This document shows, in pieces, positions 1-7,204 of a stretch of DNA of 28,231 bases. Below the pieces are notes generated by a model, which made no database searches, was not told the origin of the DNA, and worked only from the letters and a program-made list of their open reading frames with translations. Each line of letters opens with the position of its first letter. Within the stretch, counting starts at the first letter, position 1. Made by a program: the position numbers and the translations under genes. The DNA is from JBDRLU01 sp043812795 (GTDB lineage Bacteria; Chloroflexota; Dehalococcoidia; Dehalococcoidales; UBA2162), in NCBI GenBank assembly GCA_043812795.1, contig JBDRLU010000058.1:1-28231 (forward strand), read 5' to 3'.

Positions 1-390
1 ATAGGAATCATTGCCGGACTTACTCTGTTTGTTATGCCTGCCATACTTGGAGGTATAGAGTCCAGAATACTGGGTTTCGTATTCGTTTATGGAGGTATGG
101 GACTTTTCATCCTGTCCCTGGCTTTTCTGAAAATGTATATATCAAAGCGTAAGCGTCCTGAGCTCTTACGCAAGCAAAAAATAGAGGCAGAAGACGAGCG
201 TAATACTATCATCAGGGACAAGGCTGGGGCGAAAACTCTTTCTTATCTCTTGTTTATGATATTAATATCCTTACTAGTATTTTCATTGTTCGATATGGAA
301 TTAGATTATACGCAGTTGATATGGTGGATTATGCTGATGAGCGGTGTCATATACTTCGCCCATATTTATTATTACAAAAAGCGATTGTGA
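1..390 (+). CDS. Small membrane protein, 5' end outside window
   Basis: The reading frame is open from the first base, so the gene starts upstream; the first internal ATG is at 34. At least 129 residues are visible. Hydrophobic segments lie near the beginning (up to about residue 42), then a charged stretch with the motif EDERNTIIRDKAGAKT, then two more membrane segments and a basic end (YYYKKRL). The DER...I..KAG charged motif between membrane helices resembles small DUF2178-like integral membrane proteins, but this is a motif impression only. No neighbour on the same strand is visible. Function unknown. There is no clear terminator after the stop, and nothing recognisable in the 197 bases before the tRNA. 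Confidence 0.6.
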   Translation: MGIIAGLTLFVMPAILGGIESRILGFVFVYGGMGLFILSLAFLKMYISKRKRPELLRKQKIEAEDERNTIIRDKAGAKTLSYLLFMILISLLVFSLFDMELDYTQLIWWIMLMSGVIYFAHIYYYKKRL

Positions 391-587
391 ATCGGCCCTG
401 CTATCCCACACCCAAGCAGAAGATATTTCAGAACAAGGTAAATAGCTAACTAACCACGGGAAGGTTATTGAAAAGACTCTTCCCTTGAAACCATGATTAA
501 ATCGCCAGGGAGTTTTAGGTGTCGTTCCCTTCGGTTAGCAACTTTCTGACAACAAAAGCGAATTATATGACAACCGGAGTGAACTTG

Positions 588-660
588 TAGGCCGTGCAGG
601 TCTCGAACCTGCGACCAACAGATTAAAAGTCTGCTGCTCTACCAACTGAGCTAACGGCCC
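588..660 (-). tRNA. tRNA-Lys (anticodon TTT)
   Basis: Read on the minus strand, the acceptor GGGCCGT pairs with ACGGCCT (a G-U closing pair) with discriminator A. The D arm GCTC..GAGC, anticodon loop CTTTTAA (anticodon at 625-627) and T loop TTCGAGA are all in place. Length is 73 nt and CCA is not encoded, unlike the three tRNAs at 24.1-24.35 kb. It stands alone rather than in an operon. Confidence 0.95.
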
Positions 661-671
661 ACGACACACAA

Positions 672-700
672 AGTCTAACCAATCTTAAAGCAGGACGCAA
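672..700 (-). promoter_or_regulatory. Putative promoter of tRNA-Lys
   Basis: On the minus strand TTGCGT (695-700) and TAGACT (672-677) are separated by 17 nt, ending 11 nt before the mature tRNA 5' end. Spacing and position suit a sigma-70-type promoter; both boxes are imperfect. Confidence 0.45.
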
Positions 701-738
701 CTTTATTATTTGAAGTTACTTAATAGCATATTTTGCCA

Positions 739-825
739 TTCCGTGCTTGACACGGAATCCATCTTTCAGCCGAAGGACAGCCGGCGACCTATGTGGTATT
801 TCTGGATACCGACTTTCGTCGGTAT
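739..825. repeat. Double-hairpin interspersed repeat
   Basis: Two perfect short hairpins: TTCCGTG/CACGGAA (739-745 and 751-757) and ATACCGAC/GTCGGTAT (806-813 and 818-825). The wording (CACGGAATCCATC ... CTGGATACCGAC) is like the common non-coding interspersed palindromes of many bacterial genomes. No second copy is visible in this window. Confidence 0.45.
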
Positions 826-874
826 GGACAGCCTTATTAAACGACCTCTGATTTCGCTTTAATATTATCTTCTT

Positions 875-1042
875 TCACTTTGTGTCCGCTGGTTTCTGGT
901 TCAGTTTTCTTAACTCGACGAGGATTTCTCGCAACAACAACAATTGCAGGCGGCGGTACTGGATATTACTGGCTAACTTACCCCATTTGAGCGGGTCTTC
1001 CGCCACATATTCCTCCGTCAACTCGATAATGTCACGCGCCAT
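875..1042 (-). CDS. Small conserved-looking protein, 55 aa, downstream of DUF2284 gene
   Basis: ATG at 1042 with the site GAGGTGA (1046-1052), which overlaps the stop codon of the DUF2284 gene, so the two are almost certainly translated from one message. The product begins MARDIIELTEEYVAEDPLKW and continues into an amphipathic, leucine-rich helix (RRLQLLLLREILVELRKLN) and a short polar end. There are no cysteines and no membrane segment; the second half could form a helix or coiled coil that binds a partner. The family is not recognised. The site and the tight junction are the main support for a real gene. Confidence 0.65.
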   Translation of the reverse strand: MARDIIELTEEYVAEDPLKWGKLASNIQYRRLQLLLLREILVELRKLNQKPADTK

Positions 1043-1050
1043 TGTTCACC

Positions 1051-1704
1051 TCACTTGATAAAGACGATACCTACGGTTATGGCACAGGGAATCTGGCTCA
1101 GGTCGTCCACCAAAGCATAGGCATCCCAGCCGACCTTATTGACCAGGTCGATGACGTCGATACCCGCCGCTTCCATCGCCGGGCGGGAACGATGCGGAAA
1201 ACGGCACCGCCCGCTATCAATGAACTGGCAGACCATGCCCTTACACAGGTAGTCCTTGCAGGAACCCCCACCCAACCCCATCGCCAGATGATAGCCATCT
1301 TTGTAAGCCTGCCGTTCCAGTTCGCAGACTATTTTCGCACTCTTCTCATGAAAGGTAAGGGTCTTGCGTTTATCACTTGCTTTCGTCGGGTCATAATCGG
1401 CGATAGGAGCGACGTCACATTTGAGTAAAATCGCCCAGGAATAACGGCTCAATGCTTTACGTACCAGGTCGACATCGGGAGCATAGGGCGGACAATTCGG
1501 TGTCTCCCCGGCACGGAGGCAGCGGGGCACGACACACTTCAGCCGTACCCGTTCATCGACATTAACGTAGCTGCTCGGCACAATCGCCGCCTGCGATGCT
1601 CCCATTTCGAGAGCTAATCGCTGGTACCGTTCCAGATCCGCCCTTAATTTTTCTTCATCGGGCGGCTTACCCAGTCCGCGGCTCGTTTCTTTTCCTTTTA
1701 CCAT
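1051..1704 (-). CDS. DUF2284 family predicted metal-binding protein
   Basis: 217 residues, starting at ATG 1704 behind GGAGGT. The N-terminal third is charged. A cysteine-rich region follows: C57 and C62, then PNCPPYAP around residues 69-76, and further on CKDYLCKGMVC around 149-159, with RPAMEAAGIDVIDLV near 174-188. This CPP plus C...C pattern and the RPAMEA.GIDV motif are the hallmarks I associate with DUF2284, a family predicted to bind metal or an iron-sulfur cluster. The role of the family is not established to my knowledge. It is a soluble protein, first gene of a two-gene unit with the 55-aa protein. It is divergent from hisS, with about 130 bases of shared upstream region. Confidence 0.8.
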   Translation of the reverse strand: MVKGKETSRGLGKPPDEEKLRADLERYQRLALEMGASQAAIVPSSYVNVDERVRLKCVVPRCLRAGETPNCPPYAPDVDLVRKALSRYSWAILLKCDVAPIADYDPTKASDKRKTLTFHEKSAKIVCELERQAYKDGYHLAMGLGGGSCKDYLCKGMVCQFIDSGRCRFPHRSRPAMEAAGIDVIDLVNKVGWDAYALVDDLSQIPCAITVGIVFIK

Positions 1705-1777
1705 TACTTACCTCCACGGATAAGACTAATTTCGGTTTTCATTCTACGTTAACCGACCCAGCGCCGCAAGCTTCATC

Positions 1778-1807
1778 TTTACAAGTCCAGCCTCGATACT
1801 GTATCCT
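1778..1807 (+). promoter_or_regulatory. Putative hisS promoter
   Basis: TTTACA (1778-1783) and TATCCT (1802-1807) with an 18-nt spacer, 29 nt before the hisS start. No T-box-like leader or other attenuator is visible in this short interval. Confidence 0.35.
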
Positions 1808-1836
1808 AGCGTAAAAGCAATAAAGGAGAATCAATC

Positions 1837-3084
1837 TTGTACCAGGCACCACGCGGTACGACCGATATTTTACCCGAGGAACAGGCTTACTGGCGCTATG
1901 TGGAACAAAAAGCAGCGGCCATCTGTCAACTCTATGGCTACGAGCGCATCGACATGCCGACTTTCGAAGATACCCGGCTTTTCAGCCGCAGCGTCGGTGA
2001 AGGCACGGATATCGTCGAAAAAGAAATGTACACTTTCGACGACCGCGGCGGCAACAAGCTGACCCTTCGGCCGGAAGGCACCGCTTCGGTCTGCCGGGCA
2101 TACCTTGAACACGGGCTACACAATCAACCGCAACCGGTCAAGCTCTATTACCTTACCCCCACCTTCCGTTACGAGAGGCCCCAGGCCGGACGCTACCGGG
2201 AACACCATCAATTCGGCTGCGAAGCCATCGGTGAGAGCGACCCGGCCCTCGATGCCGAAGTTATCGAAATGGCCGGGCAGTTCTTCCGCTCGCTCGGCCT
2301 CGAACATCTGTCCATCAGCCTGAACAGCATCGGCTGCAAGATATGCCGCCCTCGATACCTGACAGCATTGAAAGAGTACTACGCCGCCCATCTCGACGAA
2401 CTCTGTAACGATTGCAAAGTCAGGTTTGCGAAAAACCCGCTACGCTTGCTCGACTGCAAACACCCGTCCTGCCAGCGGCTGGCTGACGCCGCCCCCCGGA
2501 GCGCCGACCACCTTTGTCCCGACTGCCAAGAGCACTTCGACCGGGTGAAAAAATATCTGGGTTTGCTGCAACTCAACTTCACCGTGGACCACCGCCTGGT
2601 GCGCGGCCTTGATTACTACACACGAACCGTATTTGAAATCCAGCCGCACGAGGGAGGCAGCCAGAGCACCATCGGCGGCGGTGGCCGTTACGACGACCTC
2701 ATCGAAGAGCTGGGCGGACGGCCCACTCCGGCCGTAGGTTTCGCCACCGGTATCGAGCGGATAGTCCTGAACTTGAAGAAATCGAACGCGGCGGTGCCCC
2801 CGCTACTTAAACCGGCGGTCTTCATCGCCCACGTTGGCGACAGTGCCCGGGACGAAGCCATCAAAGTAGCCTCTCAACTAAGGCAGGCCGGCATCGGGGT
2901 AATCAGAGCCGCCGGCGATAAAAGCCTGAAAACACAATTGCGGCAGGCCAATACTCTGGGCGTCCGCTACACTGTCATCATCGGTGAAGACGAACTCAAA
3001 TCAGGCAGCGCCACCCTGCGGGACATGGCCAACGCCCAGCAGCAGACAGTGCCGCTCGCCCAACTACCGGCCTTATTAAAATAA
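1837..3084 (+). CDS. hisS: Histidine--tRNA ligase
   Basis: Class II aminoacyl-tRNA synthetase that charges tRNA-His with histidine using ATP in the cytoplasm. 415 residues, a normal length. The N-terminus YQAPRGTTDILPEE is typical of the family. Motif 2 is TFRYERPQAGRYREHHQFG (about 108-126), the histidine-binding element LVRGLDYYTRTVFE is near 255-268, and motif 3 is GGGGRYDDLIEELGG with VGFATGIERI (about 280-308). An anticodon-binding domain follows (PAVFIAHVGD...). A cysteine-containing insertion (CRPRY ... CPDCQEHF) lies in the middle, as in many bacterial HisRS. The start is TTG at 1837, fixed by AAAGGAG (1822-1828). The REP palindrome 8 bases after the stop may end the transcript. Confidence 0.97.
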   Translation: MYQAPRGTTDILPEEQAYWRYVEQKAAAICQLYGYERIDMPTFEDTRLFSRSVGEGTDIVEKEMYTFDDRGGNKLTLRPEGTASVCRAYLEHGLHNQPQPVKLYYLTPTFRYERPQAGRYREHHQFGCEAIGESDPALDAEVIEMAGQFFRSLGLEHLSISLNSIGCKICRPRYLTALKEYYAAHLDELCNDCKVRFAKNPLRLLDCKHPSCQRLADAAPRSADHLCPDCQEHFDRVKKYLGLLQLNFTVDHRLVRGLDYYTRTVFEIQPHEGGSQSTIGGGGRYDDLIEELGGRPTPAVGFATGIERIVLNLKKSNAAVPPLLKPAVFIAHVGDSARDEAIKVASQLRQAGIGVIRAAGDKSLKTQLRQANTLGVRYTVIIGEDELKSGSATLRDMANAQQQTVPLAQLPALLK

Positions 3085-3091
3085 CCGAGAA

Positions 3092-3123
3092 GTAGGGTGG
3101 GCTGAGCACGGCGAAGCCCGCCA
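3092..3123 (+). repeat. REP palindrome, left copy flanking the RAYT gene
   Basis: Begins GTAGGGTGGGCTGAGC and closes with GAAGCCCGCC, forming an imperfect stem of GGTGGGCT with AGCCCGCC. The copy at 3692-3723 is the same 32-base design in opposite orientation, so the pair brackets the transposase gene. It also lies directly after the hisS stop and may act as its terminator. Confidence 0.8.
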
Positions 3124-3134
3124 TTTCCGAGCCA

Positions 3135-3674
3135 TCATTCCAAAGACATCTCGCTTAATTCTTTATTCACTGTCAGGCCCCAATCTTGCGGATACAATCC
3201 CTTCGCCACGAATTCCTTGAATGTGCTGTGAGGCCAATCAGCAGGAGACTCCGCCAGACCGTGCTTCACTGGATTATAGTGGATGTAATCACACAGTCGA
3301 TTTAACTCATCTTGACTGCGAACAAGGTGCTCCCAGAATCTTCTCTGCCACACGGTACGTTCCCTCTTTTTCCGGCACGAAGCGGAAGGCGAATTATATG
3401 GTTCTACGTACTGCCGGCTGAAGGCTCCTTTGATTAGATTCCACCTCGTGGAAAAATCGCATTCCCCATCAGGGAGCGTCCAGATAGTATGCAAATGGTC
3501 CGGCAGAATAACGACCGCTTCAACTATAAAGGGATGTTGCTGTGCCACGCGTTTAAAGCATTCTATTAAGAGCGCCACCGACTGCTCATTTTGGAACACC
3601 GGGCGCCTTTCGTGGGTGACAACAGTAAAAAAGTATGTACCGCCGTTCTGGTAAAGTCTCCGATAATCTGGCAT
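3135..3674 (-). CDS. REP-associated tyrosine transposase (RAYT, Y1/HUH family)
   Basis: 179 residues. Single-strand DNA endonuclease of the IS200-like Y1 superfamily, thought to mobilise REP palindromes. The N-terminal YRRLYQNGGTYFFTVVTHERRP strand, the metal-binding HUH motif in LPDHLHTIWTLPDGE (His-Leu-His, about residues 57-71), WQRRFWEHLVRSQDELN and the active-site tyrosine helix CDYIHYNPVKHGLAESP (about 128-144) are all present, in the order and length usual for the family. No frame break is visible, so it may be functional. It is bracketed by two inverted REP sequences (3092-3123 and 3692-3723). The start is ATG at 3674; no strong ribosome site is evident. Confidence 0.92.
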   Translation of the reverse strand: MPDYRRLYQNGGTYFFTVVTHERRPVFQNEQSVALLIECFKRVAQQHPFIVEAVVILPDHLHTIWTLPDGECDFSTRWNLIKGAFSRQYVEPYNSPSASCRKKRERTVWQRRFWEHLVRSQDELNRLCDYIHYNPVKHGLAESPADWPHSTFKEFVAKGLYPQDWGLTVNKELSEMSLE

Positions 3675-3691
3675 GGGCTTATTACACCTTA

Positions 3692-3723
3692 TGGTGGGCT
3701 GCGTTTCACTTAGCCCACCCTAC
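3692..3723 (-). repeat. REP palindrome, right copy (inverted)
   Basis: Read on the minus strand it starts GTAGGGTGGGCTAAGTG and ends CAGCCCACCA, matching the left copy at 3092-3123 in length and layout. The stem is GGTGGGCT with AGCCCACC. It lies 17 bases upstream of the transposase start codon. Confidence 0.8.
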
Positions 3724-3766
3724 CTGCTGCTCCACTTGTCTGGAACGATACTCCTATATTTCTTCT

Positions 3767-4069
3767 TTATTTGTTTTTTGTTTTTCGCCGGCCAAAGAAC
3801 CTGCTAATCTCTTGATAAAAGAAGAATAGCACTAACAATATGGCAAAAATAGCTACATACAAAAGCTTAAATCCACCACTACCGAAAAACTTAAATTTTC
3901 CTGGAGAAATAATATCTAATACTGTCCATAGAAAAAGTACTATGAGGACTATTAATGTGGCTAAGTTGTATTTTGTCCGCCACCTATAGTAAATCATAGA
4001 CATACGCACGCTGAGGAATAAGAAGAATATCATTACAACTAAGTTAACCAGAAAATAAAAATCTAACAT
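3767..4069 (-). CDS. Hypothetical membrane protein, 100 aa
   Basis: Starts at ATG 4069 without a clear ribosome site. Three strongly hydrophobic stretches are visible: about residues 3-20 (FYFLVNLVVMIFFLFL), 37-54 (LATLIVLIVLFLWTVLDI) and 67-86 (FKLLYVAIFAILLVLFFFY), followed by a basic tail RRKTKNK. The composition is AT-rich compared with the flanking hisS and deacetylase-like genes, which suggests a recent or foreign origin. No motif points to a function and no operon partner is seen. The 174 bases between it and the next gene hold nothing I recognise. Confidence 0.55.
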   Translation of the reverse strand: MLDFYFLVNLVVMIFFLFLSVRMSMIYYRWRTKYNLATLIVLIVLFLWTVLDIISPGKFKFFGSGGFKLLYVAIFAILLVLFFFYQEISRFFGRRKTKNK

Positions 4070-4243
4070 TTTAAACCAACTCTAATGATATTCTTCTATG
4101 GGTCATCGTATTTACTAAAACAAGTTTTGCATATATTACTTAATACAGCTCAATACAGAGTGACTCAATAGTCGAAAGGATTGTAGTTATTTCCCGCCTA
4201 CAGGTCGTCCCCTTTCCTCATAGCTACCATCGTACCACCAAAA

Positions 4244-5368
4244 TTACGCCAGGCACTTCCAGTAATCTTTCAATTGTCTTTTGACTTCGGCAATAACCTG
4301 CCGGGTGGCGGCCAGGGAAGGGTCGCGGGCAAACTTCGGCGGCACCGGCTCCGGCTCTTTTATGTCAAATTCGATGCCGTTCAGTCCGGTAATCAGGGTC
4401 AGCCAGGCATCAGGCAGGACTTTCTCATTATACCCGGAGGCAATCAAATCGATAACCTTCTCATCGCAGATGCGGGACATTTCCCTTACTTTTTCGCCAA
4501 TCATACGGAAGCCCTTCACGGTCAGGCCGAGGTTAGTCAGGCCGTCGGCAAAGTGCGGGTCCGAACCGCCGTTCCGCACGATAATTTCCGGCCTGAACTC
4601 CTGCGTCACCGGCTCGACTATCTCTTCGAAAGCGAGGCGGTACGAGTCCTCACCGGCATAAGGCGGCAGCGGGATATTGATGGTAAAGCCTTTGCCCTTG
4701 CCGGAACCGGTCTCATGAGCAAATCCCGTACCCGGGTAAAGCGTCCGCGGGTCCTGATGCAGGTCGATAAAAAGGACGCGCGGCTCGTCATAGAAATATT
4801 CACAGGTACCATTACCGGCATGGGCATCGGTATCCAGAATCAGAATTCTCTCCAGGTGATGTTGCTGCAACAAATATCGACCGCAAAAAGCAACGTCGTT
4901 ATAGAGGCAAAAGCCCTCGCCATAAACCCGCTTGGCGTGATGTAGTCCGCCCCCCAGGGACACGGCCTTCTTGAAATCACCTTTTTGCACCAAGTCGCAG
5001 GCCGTTTTCGCCTGCCCGACGACCAGACGGGCGGCTTCCTCCAGCTTACCTGGCCGTCCGCTTGGTAAATTATCTCCGCTCTGGAACCGGGAAAAACTAC
5101 CCGGAAGGGTAAGGCCGAGATTAGCGGCGCGGTAAAACTCTTTCGTAAATTCGATGTACGTCTGGTCGCAGATAAGCCGCAGGTCGTCATCGGTAGCCGG
5201 TTCAGCCTTAACGGCCTCATAATTACCATCGGGCGGCAGTCTCTCCTGCAAAAACCGGCGGATGGTCTCATACCGGCTGCCCCGGAAGGGGTGCCCCGGC
5301 CCGAAATCATATTCGCGGAGTTCTTCACGGAATAACAGGGCAAAAACGTTACTAGAATCCCTTTCCAT
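4244..5368 (-). CDS. Histone deacetylase / AcuC-family deacetylase-like hydrolase
   Basis: 374 residues with the arginase-deacetylase fold signature. Bacterial members remove acetyl or related acyl groups from proteins, polyamines or small molecules using zinc. The His pair is in GGGLHHAKRVYGEGFCLYNDVAF (around 139-161). The zinc site DTDAHAGNGT (D179, D181, H183) is followed by YPGTG (211-215), the third ligand in NGGSDPHFADG (D270), and the transition-state tyrosine in ASGYN (Y313). The second His of the usual HHG(D/N)G motif is Ala here, a variation outside the zinc ligands. All catalytic residues I can map are kept, so activity is likely; the substrate is unknown. It is the last gene of a minus-strand group with the zinc ribbon and the cyclotransferase. 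Confidence 0.88.
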   Translation of the reverse strand: MERDSSNVFALLFREELREYDFGPGHPFRGSRYETIRRFLQERLPPDGNYEAVKAEPATDDDLRLICDQTYIEFTKEFYRAANLGLTLPGSFSRFQSGDNLPSGRPGKLEEAARLVVGQAKTACDLVQKGDFKKAVSLGGGLHHAKRVYGEGFCLYNDVAFCGRYLLQQHHLERILILDTDAHAGNGTCEYFYDEPRVLFIDLHQDPRTLYPGTGFAHETGSGKGKGFTINIPLPPYAGEDSYRLAFEEIVEPVTQEFRPEIIVRNGGSDPHFADGLTNLGLTVKGFRMIGEKVREMSRICDEKVIDLIASGYNEKVLPDAWLTLITGLNGIEFDIKEPEPVPPKFARDPSLAATRQVIAEVKRQLKDYWKCLA

Positions 5369-5394
5369 TACTAATCCTACTACAAGTCTGCAAA

Positions 5395-5500
5395 CCGCTC
5401 ATAGTTCGACAAGCTCACCATGAGCGGTGGAAGTAAAGGTAGCGCGCCCTTCGACTCGTTCCGATATGTCAGAGTGAACAGGCTCAGGGCGAACGGATTA
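5395..5500. repeat. Interspersed palindromic repeat between minus-strand genes
   Basis: CCGCTCAT (5395-5402) and ATGAGCGG (5420-5427) form a perfect 8-bp hairpin around GTTCGACAAGCTCACC. Further on, CGCCCTTCGACTC is followed by GAACAGGCTCAGGGCGAACGG in a second, degenerate inverted arrangement. The TTCGACAAGCTCA / CAGGCTCAGGGCGAACGG vocabulary is a widespread bacterial intergenic repeat type. No coding potential is visible. Confidence 0.5.
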
Positions 5501-5515
5501 TGGAACAATTTCCTT

Positions 5516-5695
5516 TTACTGCATCTTTTTCTCGCAGTCACGGCAGACTACCAGGGGCGGGAAAAACCGGCGCAGGACGACCATCTCCTCGATTGGCCTA
5601 GTCTTACCACAGAATTTGCATCGGAAGGAACCTGCTTTTATTTTCGTCTTCTCTTTTATCTTCGTCTGTCCTTTTTTCTTTTTCTCCGTTGTCAT
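5516..5695 (-). CDS. Small zinc-ribbon protein, 59 aa
   Basis: The start is placed at ATG 5695 because AGGGGAG (5702-5708) lies 6 nt upstream; an upstream ATG in the same frame (5731) has no such site. The product starts MTTEKKKKGQTKIKEKTKIK, a very basic tail, followed by FRCKFCGKTRPIEEMVVLRR and VVCRDCEKKMQ. The two CxxC pairs (CKFC and CRDC) about 23 residues apart form a classic zinc ribbon. It probably binds nucleic acid or a ribosome/RNA polymerase surface; this is inferred from the basic tail only. It sits between the cyclotransferase-like gene (27 bases upstream on its strand) and the deacetylase-like gene. Confidence 0.78.
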   Translation of the reverse strand: MTTEKKKKGQTKIKEKTKIKAGSFRCKFCGKTRPIEEMVVLRRFFPPLVVCRDCEKKMQ

Positions 5696-5734
5696 ACCAA
5701 TCTCCCCTAAACGATTACGCCGCCGTGGCATTAA

Positions 5735-6136
5735 TTACTCGATTCCCCAGTCCCGATAACCCTGCTTAATCGTGGCCAGGTACTCAGGCGAAGGCCGTGC
5801 GTCCTCGGCTGCGCCCGTCTTAATATAAGTTATAGCTTCGACCGGCCTGTCATCGTCGGTAAAGACCGTCACATTCAGGTGCTTGTACTCACGAGGATAA
5901 CCTTCATAGTTATCGAGGCGGGCCAAATCTTTATTGGAAATTTCGTAAACCGCGCCCACCACCTTCTCCCCACGAAACGACCGGATTGTGGCCTTAGCGC
6001 CCCGCCATTGCCGTGACCAGCCGACAAAGACCAAACGGTAATTAGGCAATATCGCGCCAAATTTAGGCTTACAATCAGGGCAACGTGTCTGCATCAGCTT
6101 TCGATTGAGATTAGACGCGTAGGCAAAATAGTACAT
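5735..6136 (-). CDS. Gamma-glutamylcyclotransferase-like (AIG2/GGCT) protein
   Basis: 133 residues, the whole GGCT fold. The N-terminal YFAYASNLN motif (residues 3-11) forms the substrate-binding loop; RLVFVGWSRQWRGAKATI and GAVYEISNKDLARLDNYEGYPREY follow, with the catalytic glutamate in DNYEGYP (about residue 78). Family members release pyroglutamate (5-oxoproline) from gamma-glutamyl amines or peptides; the substrate here is not predictable. The start is ATG 6136, preceded by GGGGTGATGG. It heads a minus-strand group with the zinc ribbon and deacetylase-like genes. Confidence 0.88.
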   Translation of the reverse strand: MYYFAYASNLNRKLMQTRCPDCKPKFGAILPNYRLVFVGWSRQWRGAKATIRSFRGEKVVGAVYEISNKDLARLDNYEGYPREYKHLNVTVFTDDDRPVEAITYIKTGAAEDARPSPEYLATIKQGYRDWGIE

Positions 6137-6472
6137 CCATCACCCCGCTGAAACTACTAGCTGATTTGTCCTTAGTGCAGTGTGTTCTTTGCAAACAGAT
6201 TTTAGCATTCCCCCAGTAAAAGTCAACCAGAGCTTACTACTCAAATATCGTGTTGACAGATTTGGACGAAAGGAGTAGGCTTAATTCGTACCATCCCCCT
6301 GAAATCACAACATGGGTTAAATCCTCGGGATGACAAAGGAAGGCCACTTCACCGAAATTTAACCCGGCAAGCAAATCCGAGGCTACGACATCTTAGGATA
6401 ATACGGAATATATCGGTAAATCCGTGTTCAGCACATAGGTTTGCCGCGAATTTGAGTGATGGAAGGCTGGTT
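6137..6472 (+). other. 336-bp gene-free region; structured leader of the pterin-like operon
   Basis: A promoter-like TTGACA (6253-6258) with TAGGCT (6276-6281) at 17-nt spacing would give an approximately 190-nt leader. In it GGGTTAAAT (6314-6322) and ATTTAACCC (6357-6365) are perfectly complementary and enclose a smaller ATCC/GGAT hairpin; ACGGA (6403-6407) and TCCGT (6421-6425) could form a further stem. I do not recognise an FMN, THF, preQ1 or molybdenum-cofactor riboswitch consensus. Regulation by the leader is inference. Confidence 0.4.
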
Positions 6473-7204
6473 ATGGTCCCAATCGACCTTTTATTGGCTG
6501 GTGCCAAGAGACACCGGCAGAGTTTTGGGCGGCCTCTGGTTACACTGAGTTATGCCCAGAGTCTGGATGGTAGTATCGCCGCCTGCCGCGGAAGCCGGTT
6601 GCCTCTAAGCGGGTCAGAATCTCTCGTTTTGACCCACAGGCTACGCGCCGCCCATAGTGCGGTCCTGGTGGGAATCGGCACGGTGCTGGCCGATAATCCT
6701 CGCCTCAATGTACGCCTCGTAGATGGTAAAGACCCCCAACCAATAATACTGGACAGCCGTTTGCGCTTTCCGTTAGACGCGGAGTTGATACGAAGTGAAT
6801 CACTACCACCGTGGATTATCACCACACCACAGGCCGACGAGGCAAAGCAGCATGTCCTGGAAGCAGCCGGGGCGCGCGTTCTGCGCATGCCAGCCGAAGC
6901 GAACGGATGGGTGAACCTGGGCGCCCTGCTGAAGGCCCTGGCGGCCTCGGGTATCAACAGCCTGATGGTAGAGGGCGGTGCCCGGGTTATCACCAGTTTT
7001 CTCCGCAGACGGCTGGTTGACCGTCTCCTGCTCACCATAGCCCCAAAAATCCTGGGCGGCTTGCATGCTGTAGAGACACCGCTCTTCCCAACCGCCGATA
7101 ATGCGCCCGACCCGGCTCATTTACCCAGGTTCCAGAATTTGGGCTATGAACAATCGGGAGCCGACATGGTGGTCTGGGCAGCGCTGGAATGGGAGGCCGA
7201 GTGA
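6473..7204 (+). CDS. RibD C-terminal-domain / DHFR-fold reductase
   Basis: 243 residues from ATG 6473, chosen because GGAAGG lies 6 nt upstream; a TTG at 6452 in frame has no good site. It is an NADPH-dependent reductase of the RibD_C family, which reduces the ribosyl side chain of a pyrimidine in riboflavin synthesis; relatives reduce pterins or folates. Visible elements are PLVTLSYAQSLDGSIA (21-36), GIGTVLADNPRLNVR (67-81), VEGGARVITSFL (166-177) and APKILGG (190-196). The deaminase domain of true RibD is absent and no other riboflavin gene is nearby. First gene of a five-gene operon with a PTPS homologue, so reduction of a pterin or its precursor is the more likely task. The stop overlaps the next start (GTGA). 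Confidence 0.88.
   Translation: MVPIDLLLAGAKRHRQSFGRPLVTLSYAQSLDGSIAACRGSRLPLSGSESLVLTHRLRAAHSAVLVGIGTVLADNPRLNVRLVDGKDPQPIILDSRLRFPLDAELIRSESLPPWIITTPQADEAKQHVLEAAGARVLRMPAEANGWVNLGALLKALAASGINSLMVEGGARVITSFLRRRLVDRLLLTIAPKILGGLHAVETPLFPTADNAPDPAHLPRFQNLGYEQSGADMVVWAALEWEAE

Noticed and set aside
1042..1428. 128-codon plus-strand ORF over the DUF2284 gene
   Set aside because: It lies antisense to a gene with clear cysteine motifs and ribosome site, and its own translation shows no domain.
4274..4945. 223-codon plus-strand ORF over the deacetylase-like gene
   Set aside because: Antisense shadow; the minus strand carries the complete deacetylase active site.
6137..6472. FMN riboswitch before the RibD-like gene
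   Set aside because: The conserved FMN-box sequences are absent, and the gene context is not riboflavin synthesis.
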